From: an uncultured Eubacteriales bacterium
GTDB lineage: Bacteria > Bacillota > Clostridia > UBA1381 > UMGS1253
Assembly: GCA_902492065.1 (NCBI GenBank)
Contig: CABUKE010000004.1
Span: 1-64,000 of the forward strand
Length of the DNA stretch: 64,000 nucleotides
Direction: 5' to 3'
Positions 57,556 to 64,000 of this stretch are shown piece after piece (positions within the stretch are counted from its first letter, which is position 1; each line of letters begins with the position of its first letter). The notes beneath the pieces were generated by a model. It had not been told where the DNA came from. It saw only the letters and a program-made list of their open reading frames with translations, and searched no databases. Position numbers and translations under genes: made by a program.

Positions 57556-57589
57556 GAGTTATCGACTTTAGGAGCAAGGAGTGAGATAC

Positions 57590-58036
57590 ATGAAGGTTAT
57601 TTTGCAGGCAGATGTAAAGGGTAAGGGTAAAAAGGGCGACATCAAAGAGGTGTCGGACGGTTATGCGAGAAATTTCCTGTTCCCGCGCGGGCTTGCCGTT
57701 GAGGCGAATGCGGCAAATATGAATACCATTAAGGGACAGAAAGAGGCGCAGGCGTTCCACAAGGCGCAGGAAAAGGACGAGGCGCTTGCCATGAAGGAGA
57801 AGATTGACGCGGTAAGCGTGACCCTGACGGCGAAAGCTGGGGAAAACGGCAAGCTGTTCGGCTCCATCACGAACAAGGATGTGGCGGAGGCGCTGAAAAT
57901 GCAGCAGCACCTCGTTGTGGATAAAAAGAAGTTCCACATGCCGGACGGAATCAAGACGGTTGGCACGACCGAGGTGGAAGTACGAATTTATCCGGAAATC
58001 AGCGCAAAGCTGAAGGTGGTTGTAAACGCGCAGTAG
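57590..58036 (+). CDS. rplI: ribosomal protein bL9
   Basis: This gene encodes 148 residues, the normal size. The N-terminal domain reads [39 protein letters not shown], with the Gly/Lys-rich 23S-binding loop. The long central helix and the C-terminal domain ([42 protein letters not shown]) follow. AAGGAG lies before ATG 57590; an in-frame GTG at 57581 is too close to it. Confidence 0.97.
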   Translation: MKVILQADVKGKGKKGDIKEVSDGYARNFLFPRGLAVEANAANMNTIKGQKEAQAFHKAQEKDEALAMKEKIDAVSVTLTAKAGENGKLFGSITNKDVAEALKMQQHLVVDKKKFHMPDGIKTVGTTEVEVRIYPEISAKLKVVVNAQ

Positions 58037-58080
58037 GCCGCCGGGATATACCGGATGGCTGGAAAGGCATGTGAAGGAGT

Positions 58081-59430
58081 ATGGATTTAGCGGGCAGAGC
58101 AATGCCCTACAGCGTGGAGGCGGAGCAGTCGGTTCTGGGCGGTATTTTGATCGACCATAACTGCATTACTGCCGTCAGCGAGCGCATTGGAGAAGACGAT
58201 TTCTACTTCGAGCATAACCGCGCTATCTACGGCGTTATGCTCGAGCTTTTTAATACAAATAAGCCGATTGACCTCGTTACGGTGTCGGACGCGCTGAAGG
58301 GGTTAGGTCGGCTCGACGCGGTCGGCGGCGTGGCCTATCTGTCGAGCATTGCGTCGGCTGTGCCGACGACGGCCAATATTACACAGTATGCCGACATTGT
58401 GGCGCAGAAGTCGCTTTTGCGCCGGCTGATTGAGGCGGGTACGTCCATTGTGAACATGGGTTATGAGGCGACGGACGACCCGGAATCCGTTTTGGAAAAG
58501 TCGGAAAAGCTGATTTTTGACATCTTGCAGGGGAAAGACTCGCACGGGATTGTCCACATCAAGGAGCTTTTGGGCGACACGTTCCGCATGATGCAGGAGA
58601 TGGCGGCCAATAAGGGCAAGGTCACCGGCGTGCCGACGGGGTTTGGGTATATTGACCAGATGACGTCCGGCCTGCAAAAGAGCGACCTCGTAATCATTGC
58701 CGCGCGTCCTGCAATGGGTAAGACGAGCTTTGCACTCAACATTGCGCAGAACGCGGCAATCCGTAACGGCGTGCCGACGGCGGTATTTAACCTCGAAATG
58801 TCGCGCGAGCAGCTTGCGAGCCGTATTATTTGCTCGGAGGCGATGGTCGGCGGCAACAAGCTCAAGGACGGCACGCTCGACGCGAATGACTGGGTCAGTA
58901 TCGGGGAGAATTTACAACAGCTTGAAAAGGCGCCGATCTTCATTGACGATTCGTCTATGGTTTCGGTTTCTGATATCCGCGCGAAGTGCCGTCGGCTCAA
59001 GCAGCAGCACGGCCTTGGACTTGTCATTATCGACTATTTGCAGCTTATGCAGGGGTCGGGTCGGAACAAGGGCGACAACCGACAGACCGAGGTATCGGAG
59101 ATTTCGCGCTCGCTCAAGATTTTGGCAAAAGAGATTCAGGTTCCGGTCGTGACGCTGTCCCAGCTTGGGCGCGGCCCGGAGAGCCGTACGAACAAGCGGC
59201 CTATGCTGTCCGACCTGCGTGAGTCCGGTGCGATCGAGCAAGACGCGGACATCGTAATGTTTTTATACCGCGACGAATATTACAACCCGGACAGTCCGGA
59301 CAAAAACATTGCAGAGTGTATCATCGCCAAGCACCGCAACGGCGAAACGGGCACGATCAAGCTGTGGTGGGACGGCGCGCATACGAAGTTCATGCATTTG
59401 GACCGCCAGCACGACGGTGAGGAAATGTGA
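58081..59430 (+). CDS. dnaB: replicative DNA helicase DnaB
   Basis: This gene encodes 449 residues. The N-terminal domain (MPYSVEAEQSVLGGILIDHNCI) is followed by a linker and the RecA-type motor: TGFGYIDQMTSGLQKSDLVIIAARPAMGKTSFALNIA (Walker A near 210), FNLEMSREQLASRI, VIIDYLQLM (Walker B), VTLSQLGRGPESRTNKRPMLSDLRESGAIEQDADIVMFLYRDEYY. It unwinds DNA at the replication fork. ATG 58081 has AAGGAG almost touching it; ATG 58102 (MPYSVEAEQ) is a credible alternative start. The stop overlaps tilS (TGATG). Confidence 0.96.
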   Translation: MDLAGRAMPYSVEAEQSVLGGILIDHNCITAVSERIGEDDFYFEHNRAIYGVMLELFNTNKPIDLVTVSDALKGLGRLDAVGGVAYLSSIASAVPTTANITQYADIVAQKSLLRRLIEAGTSIVNMGYEATDDPESVLEKSEKLIFDILQGKDSHGIVHIKELLGDTFRMMQEMAANKGKVTGVPTGFGYIDQMTSGLQKSDLVIIAARPAMGKTSFALNIAQNAAIRNGVPTAVFNLEMSREQLASRIICSEAMVGGNKLKDGTLDANDWVSIGENLQQLEKAPIFIDDSSMVSVSDIRAKCRRLKQQHGLGLVIIDYLQLMQGSGRNKGDNRQTEVSEISRSLKILAKEIQVPVVTLSQLGRGPESRTNKRPMLSDLRESGAIEQDADIVMFLYRDEYYNPDSPDKNIAECIIAKHRNGETGTIKLWWDGAHTKFMHLDRQHDGEEM

Positions 59431-60833
59431 TGAATGACTGTTTAGGATTTGAACGGAAAATCGAGCGGTTTTGTAAAGACAACGCTCTGCTGGAGCGTGG
59501 CGACCGCGTATTGGTTTGCCTGTCGGGCGGGGCGGACTCGGTCTGCCTTTTGCGGGTGTTATTATCGCTCAAAGAGCGACTTTCGTTAACGCTGTATGCG
59601 GCGCATATGAACCATATGCTGCGCGGCGCGGATGCGGACGCGGACGAGACGTTCTGCCGTCGTTTGTGCGCGGCACACGGTGTGGAGTTGTTTGTCCGCC
59701 GCATGGACGTAAAAAAGATTGCGCGCGACAGCGCGCAGGGCGTTGAGGCGGCGGCGCGGCAAGTGCGTTATGGCTTTTTTTCCGAGCTGAGAGAACGCTA
59801 TGTATTGGATAAGATTGCAACGGCGCATAACCAAAACGACAATGCGGAAACGAGCCTGATGTACTTTCTGCGCGGCAGCGGCATTGACGGGATAAAGGGA
59901 ATCCACGTAAAGCGCGCCGACGGCGTGATACGTCCGCTTTTGTGCGCGGCGCGCGCAGAAATTGAGGCGTATTTGGAACGGCTCGGTCAGGAATATGTGA
60001 CGGACGCGACAAACCAATCGACAGATTATACGCGCAACCGGCTCCGCAACCGGCTTTTGCCGCAGCTTGCGGCGGAATATAACCCGAATTTGGTTGAAAC
60101 GCTTGCTGACAATGCGTCTCTTCTCGCGCTTGACGCACAGTATTTAAACGAGTGCGCGGGCGAGCTGGAAGCGCGGCTTGTGACGGAGGTGCAGGACGGC
60201 GGCTATGCCGTTGACGTGGAGGGCTACTGTGCGGCTGCGTACGCACTCAGGCTGCGCGTGCTCCGGCAGGTCATTGCGAATCTGGGCGTTATGCCGACTT
60301 ATGCGGCTGTGATGCGCTGCGACGCGCTGTTCGGTACAGGCATGCAGGGGAAAACGGTTTCCGTCACGGACGCGCTGCTTGCGCGGCGGGAGTATGGCGC
60401 GGTGCGGTTTTGCCGCGGAAAAGAGACCGTTAAGAGCTTTTCCTACGCCTTGCTGGCTGGAGAAAAGCAGTATGTAAAAGAGGCGGACACATGGTTTTTC
60501 AGCCGTTTGCTCACAAAAGAGCAGTTTGTGGCTGAAGCGGATTTTGGACAAAAAAACTGTGCATATTTTGATTATAATTCCTTGAGCGGGCAAATATATA
60601 TAAGAAGCAGAAAAAACGGCGACACGTTTGCTCCATTCGGTATGAAAGGAAAGAAGAAGCTCAAGGATTATTTTGTAGATGAAAAAGTTCCCGCGCGTCT
60701 GCGCGGGCGCGTCCCGCTCATGGACTGCGGAGGGGAAATCCTGTGGGTTTGCGGCTACAGGCGGAGCGCGTTATATCCCGTGTCGGAGCACACGGAAACC
60801 ATACTGAAGATTGTATTTTGGGAGGGGCAGTAG
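59430..60833 (+). CDS. tilS: tRNA(Ile)-lysidine synthetase
   Basis: This gene encodes 467 residues. The N-terminal PP-loop ATPase has VCLSGGADSVCLLRVL, AAHMNHMLRGADADADETFCRRLC, TAHNQNDNAETSLMYFLRGSG and RPLL. The C-terminal TilS domain ends with GDTFAPFGMKGKKKLKDYFVDEKVPARLRGRVPLMDCGGEILWVCGYR. It converts C34 of tRNA-Ile(CAU) to lysidine. ATG 59430 overlaps the dnaB stop. hpt starts on the base after its stop codon, as in many Firmicutes. Confidence 0.95.
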   Translation: MNDCLGFERKIERFCKDNALLERGDRVLVCLSGGADSVCLLRVLLSLKERLSLTLYAAHMNHMLRGADADADETFCRRLCAAHGVELFVRRMDVKKIARDSAQGVEAAARQVRYGFFSELRERYVLDKIATAHNQNDNAETSLMYFLRGSGIDGIKGIHVKRADGVIRPLLCAARAEIEAYLERLGQEYVTDATNQSTDYTRNRLRNRLLPQLAAEYNPNLVETLADNASLLALDAQYLNECAGELEARLVTEVQDGGYAVDVEGYCAAAYALRLRVLRQVIANLGVMPTYAAVMRCDALFGTGMQGKTVSVTDALLARREYGAVRFCRGKETVKSFSYALLAGEKQYVKEADTWFFSRLLTKEQFVAEADFGQKNCAYFDYNSLSGQIYIRSRKNGDTFAPFGMKGKKKLKDYFVDEKVPARLRGRVPLMDCGGEILWVCGYRRSALYPVSEHTETILKIVFWEGQ

Positions 60834-61382
60834 ATGAAAATTCATGAGGATGTGGAACGGGTTCTGATTTCTGCGGAAGAACTGGACGCAAAGGTGAGCG
60901 AGCTTGCAGAGCGTATCAGCCGCGACTATGCGGGCAAAACGGTGCTGGTTATTACGCTTTTAAAGGGCGGCGTCATGTTTGCCGTTGATTTGATGCGAAA
61001 GCTTACCGTGCCGGTGGAGATTGACTTTATGAGCGTGTCGAGCTACGGCGCGTCGTCAAAATCGTCCGGCATCGTCAAGGTGGAGAAGGATTTGGACAAT
61101 TCCATTAAGGGTAAGGACGTATTGCTCGTCGAGGATATCATCGACAGCGGGCTGACGCTCAACTATGTGCGCGAGCTGCTGCTTGGACGCGAGCCTGCGA
61201 GCCTGCGGATTTGCACCATTCTCGACAAGCCGTCGCGGCGGAAAACGGAAGTAAAGGTCGACTATACCGGCTTTGAAATCCCGGACGAGTTTGTAATTGG
61301 GTACGGCCTCGATTATGCGCAGAAGCACCGCAACCTCCCGTATGTCGGGATTTTGAAGCGCAGCGTGTATGAAAACGAATAA
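60834..61382 (+). CDS. hpt: hypoxanthine phosphoribosyltransferase
   Basis: This gene encodes 182 residues. It salvages hypoxanthine (and guanine) to IMP/GMP using PRPP. The PRPP loop is LLVEDIIDSGLTLNYV near 99-114. LKGGVMFAVDLMRKL, DFMSVSSYGASSKSSGIVKV, CTILDKPSRRK and GFEIPDEFVIGYGLDYAQKHRNLPYVG are typical. GGGAGGGG lies before ATG 60834, directly after the tilS stop. The order tilS-hpt-ftsH is conserved in Firmicutes. Confidence 0.96.
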   Translation: MKIHEDVERVLISAEELDAKVSELAERISRDYAGKTVLVITLLKGGVMFAVDLMRKLTVPVEIDFMSVSSYGASSKSSGIVKVEKDLDNSIKGKDVLLVEDIIDSGLTLNYVRELLLGREPASLRICTILDKPSRRKTEVKVDYTGFEIPDEFVIGYGLDYAQKHRNLPYVGILKRSVYENE

Positions 61383-61406
61383 TTTTTAAACAATTTGTAA
61401 AGATTG

Positions 61407-61435
61407 TTGTATTTACGGGCATTTTATGCTAAGAT
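61407..61435 (+). promoter_or_regulatory. possible ftsH promoter
   Basis: TTGTAT (61407-61412), 17 bases, TAAGAT (61430-61435), about 150 bases before ftsH. Confidence 0.5.
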
Positions 61436-61585
61436 AACGGGGTAACAAAAGGATTTGCATTTCCGGTATCCCTTTACAGCGGCGGCTGTGGACAGCGGAG
61501 GCAGGTTTCCTCATTTCGGCGGAGCGTGCGGTTTTCCGCTATGATTGCGTTTTATAGAATCGTTATGGGCAGAGGAGTGGATAGT

Positions 61586-63628
61586 TTGAAGAAATATTGG
61601 AAGAGCTTTGGCTTTTATGCGGTCTTGCTCATTGTGCTGACGCTGTTTGCGTATATGCTGCTTGGCTCGCAGCCCACAGCCGTTGAGAAGGTCTATTCCG
61701 ATTTGTTCCGCGAGATTGAGGCGGGACGTGTGACGGAGCTTACCATTGTGGATAACAAAGCGTATGCCAAGCTCTCGGAGCCGATAAAAATCACGGACAC
61801 CAATGGAAAGGTCATTACAGACAAGGTGACGGAGATTGAGGTGGATATCCCGAATATCCTTGTATTTGAACAGGATTTGGGCGATACAATCCGTGCGCAG
61901 GTGCGGGACGGCAAGCTCAAATATAACACAGAAGCGCCGGCGAGTCAGCCCTGGTGGCTGTCGCTTCTGCCGATTCTTGGCACGGTCGGCCTTCTGGTAT
62001 TCATCTACATTTTCTTTATGCAGCAGTCGCAGGGCGGCGGAAAGGCGATGTCGTTCGGCAAGAGCAAGGCGAAGATGAATGTAGACACGAATAAGAAGAA
62101 GGTGCTGTTTTCCGACGTCGCGGGCGCGGATGAGGAAAAGGCGGAACTCGAAGAAATCGTTGAATTTTTAAAATATCCGAAAAAGTTTATCGACTTGGGT
62201 GCGCGGATTCCGCGCGGCGTCCTGCTCGTCGGCCCTCCGGGAACGGGTAAGACGCTGCTTGCAAAGGCTGTATCCGGTGAGGCGGGCGTGCCGTTCTTCA
62301 GCATCAGCGGTTCCGACTTTGTGGAGATGTTTGTCGGCGTCGGCGCGTCACGTGTGCGCGATTTGTTCGAGCAGGCAAAGAAGAACAGCCCCTGTATCGT
62401 ATTCATTGACGAGATTGACGCGGTCGGCCGCCAGCGCGGCGCCGGACTCGGCGGTGGGCACGATGAACGCGAGCAGACGCTCAACCAGCTTTTGGTCGAG
62501 ATGGACGGCTTCGGAGAAAATGCAGGGGTCATTATCCTTGCGGCGACAAACCGCCCGGACATTTTAGACCCTGCGCTTCTGCGCCCGGGCCGTTTTGACC
62601 GGCAGGTTGTGGTCGGCGTGCCGGATGTATTGGGCCGCGAGGCGATTTTGAAGGTGCATTCAAAAGGGAAGCCGCTTGGCGACGATGTGGACCTGAGCGT
62701 TATAGCGAAGACGACGGCAGGCTTTACAGGCGCAGACCTGGAAAACCTGATGAATGAGGCGGCGCTTTTGGCCGCACGGGAGAATAAACACAAGATTCAC
62801 CGTCAGCATTTAGAGGATGCGATGATGAAGGTGGTTGTCGGCACGGAGAAGAAATCGCGCAAGATTACGCCGCATGAGAATAAGTTGACGGCGTTCCACG
62901 AAGCGGGCCACGCAGTAATTACACGACTTCTGCCGTCGCAGGACAAGGTGCATGAGGTTTCCATTATTCCGCGTGGTATGGCGGGCGGCTATACGATGCA
63001 CCTTCCGACAGAGGATAAATGGTACCGCTCCAAAATGGAAATGATTGACGAGATTGTTGTTCTGCTAGGCGGCCGTGTTGCTGAGGCGGTTGCGCTCGAC
63101 GATATCAGCACCGGTGCGTCGAACGACATTGAGCGTGCAACCGAGATTGCACGGAAGATGGTGATGCAGTACGGCATGAGCGAGCGGCTTGGGCCGATTA
63201 GCTACGGCGGCTCGTCGCACGAAGTGTTTATCGGCAAGGATTTGGCGCAGTCGAAAAACTACAGTGAAGAGGTTGCGGCAGAAATTGACGAGGAAATCAA
63301 GAATATTGTACGTACCTGCTATAACCGGTGCGAAAAGCTCCTGCGTGAGAATTTTGAGCGGCTGACCCGCGTGGCCAACGCACTGATTGAGCGGGAGAAA
63401 ATCAGCGGTGAAGAGTTTGAAAAGCTGTTCTTGGGCGAACCGCTGGAGGAAAAGCCAAAGGCGGATGAGGTGGATACGCCTGCGGCACAGCCGACGGAGT
63501 TCCGTCCCGCGGTTTCAGATAAAAAAGAAAGCCAGCCCGCTGCCAAAGAACATGAGGAGCGGCAAGAGGAAACAAAACCCATAGAAGAGACAAAGAAACC
63601 AGAGCACAAAGAGGAGGAAGAAAAATGA
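61586..63628 (+). CDS. ftsH: ATP-dependent zinc metalloprotease FtsH
   Basis: This gene encodes 680 residues from TTG 61586, with AGAGGAG 8 bases upstream; an in-frame GTG at 61526 and an ATG at 61541 lack one. Membrane segments lie at ~8-27 and ~123-143 with a small outside domain between. The AAA+ module has [13 protein letters not shown] near 215, [33 protein letters not shown] and the second-region-of-homology [21 protein letters not shown]. The zinc protease site is HEAGH (438-442), with a later Asp ligand in the [12 protein letters not shown] region. The C-terminal ~55 residues are a charged Glu/Lys/Pro tail. It degrades unassembled membrane and regulatory proteins. Its stop overlaps the next start (ATGA). 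Confidence 0.95.
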   Translation: MKKYWKSFGFYAVLLIVLTLFAYMLLGSQPTAVEKVYSDLFREIEAGRVTELTIVDNKAYAKLSEPIKITDTNGKVITDKVTEIEVDIPNILVFEQDLGDTIRAQVRDGKLKYNTEAPASQPWWLSLLPILGTVGLLVFIYIFFMQQSQGGGKAMSFGKSKAKMNVDTNKKKVLFSDVAGADEEKAELEEIVEFLKYPKKFIDLGARIPRGVLLVGPPGTGKTLLAKAVSGEAGVPFFSISGSDFVEMFVGVGASRVRDLFEQAKKNSPCIVFIDEIDAVGRQRGAGLGGGHDEREQTLNQLLVEMDGFGENAGVIILAATNRPDILDPALLRPGRFDRQVVVGVPDVLGREAILKVHSKGKPLGDDVDLSVIAKTTAGFTGADLENLMNEAALLAARENKHKIHRQHLEDAMMKVVVGTEKKSRKITPHENKLTAFHEAGHAVITRLLPSQDKVHEVSIIPRGMAGGYTMHLPTEDKWYRSKMEMIDEIVVLLGGRVAEAVALDDISTGASNDIERATEIARKMVMQYGMSERLGPISYGGSSHEVFIGKDLAQSKNYSEEVAAEIDEEIKNIVRTCYNRCEKLLRENFERLTRVANALIEREKISGEEFEKLFLGEPLEEKPKADEVDTPAAQPTEFRPAVSDKKESQPAAKEHEERQEETKPIEETKKPEHKEEEEK

Positions 63629-63825
63629 AAGTAACAAAAGATATGATTATTGCAGATGTTTTAAAGCTCGACCCGTCGACGGCGAAGTTTTTCTTAGAGA
63701 TTGGGATGCATTGTCTCGGCTGCCCGTCGGCGAGCGGGGAGTCGATTGAGGAAGCTTGCGCAGTCCACGCGACAGATGCGGATGCGCTGGTAGCGAGCAT
63801 TAACGAATATCTGGAGAATAAATAA
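63625..63825 (+). CDS. DUF1858-domain protein
   Basis: This gene encodes 66 residues, coupled to ftsH by an ATGA overlap, with GAGGAGG upstream. The pattern [44 protein letters not shown], with the C-x-x-C pair, is the DUF1858 (ScdA N-terminal-like) fold. Such small proteins are often next to hybrid-cluster or iron-sulfur repair proteins and may bind a metal or act in redox sensing. The function is not known. Confidence 0.88.
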   Translation: MKVTKDMIIADVLKLDPSTAKFFLEIGMHCLGCPSASGESIEEACAVHATDADALVASINEYLENK

Positions 63826-63846
63826 AAATCAAATGGGTGACAGCTT

Positions 63847-63871
63847 TGCGCAGGCGTAGGGGCCTGCGCAT
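63847..63871 (+). terminator. hairpin after the DUF1858 gene
   Basis: TGCGCAGGC-GTAGG-GGCCTGCGCA, followed by TTTGCGCC. The T-run is short, so termination would be weak. Confidence 0.45.
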
Positions 63872-63940
63872 TTGCGCCTTTACGGCAGTTGTCGGGCGCG
63901 CAGTGTGGGAAGCTGTGTGCTGTTTGTTGGGGGAATTGGT

Positions 63941-64000
63941 ATGAGTGCTTATTTTAAACGCATGGGAACGCGGCTGGGGGCGCTGTTCTCGGGTGGGGTA
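63941..64000 (+). CDS. start of a further gene (partial)
   Basis: GGGGGAATTGGT precedes ATG 63941. The 20 visible residues (MSAYFKRMGTRLGALFSGGV) run off the window and do not identify a family. The basic, amphipathic start could be the N-terminus of a membrane or cytoplasmic protein. Confidence 0.45.
   Translation, partial: MSAYFKRMGTRLGALFSGGV

Overview
The window comes from a spore-forming, Gram-positive-type Clostridia (Firmicutes) chromosome of moderate G+C. The evidence is: spmA-spmB and a spoVB-type flippase; the order yybS-gdpP-rplI-dnaB-tilS-hpt-ftsH; S-layer-homology (SLH) surface proteins; a dockerin protein; BirA-regulated bioY; and a Mn2+ (yybP-ykoY) riboswitch. No rRNA, CRISPR array or phage structural gene was seen. 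I cannot name the species.

1-5350 is an accessory island. It holds three Rhs C-terminal toxin cassettes in a row: the tail of a gene entering from the left, then two displaced 'orphan' Rhs tips. The core segments are G+C-rich and nearly identical, while the toxin tips and immunity genes are A+T-rich. The first two tips are each followed directly by a small membrane-protein gene, the candidate immunity gene. The third toxin is truncated and only a membrane-protein remnant follows it. Both orphan tips are preceded by a repeated block of terminator hairpin plus consensus sigma-A promoter. An IS3/IS150-family element (2516-4056) sits in the loop of the second hairpin with a 3-bp target duplication. 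The island ends at the 3' half of a tRNA-Arg(ACG) gene, starting in the anticodon loop and followed by a terminator, which looks like an integration scar.

5350-25600 is mostly housekeeping: a PHP (endonuclease Q-like) nuclease fused to a UvrD helicase, an XRE regulator, leuS, a GGDEF-EAL signalling protein, a feoA-feoA-feoB iron-uptake locus with two AGTTAG/CTAACT inverted repeats, tRNA-Leu(CAA), gltX, a uvrC-pgeF-substrate-binding-protein group, and a zinc-ribbon membrane protein.

25500-41300 holds metabolism and transport: a UroD-family protein, tadA, bioY, two transporters (MATE, NhaC), an HAD phosphatase, an acetyltransferase, a MBL-fold lipoprotein whose frame runs through its terminator into nhaC, a PflX-type radical SAM protein, an SLH-anchored esterase, a polysaccharide deacetylase, two MntP-type exporters (one behind the Mn riboswitch), a hexosamine-kinase-like protein, an AraC regulator, and a small decayed cluster at 40085-41224.

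41480-54400 is rich in surface and sporulation genes: an LRR/InlB-repeat/SLH protein split by a frameshift, a spoVB-spmA-spmB-M14 peptidase operon, a second MATE protein, and three secreted proteins (dockerin, repeat and SLH types). 54450-64000 is the conserved c-di-AMP phosphodiesterase, replication, tRNA-modification and FtsH region, ending in a DUF1858 protein and the start of a further gene.
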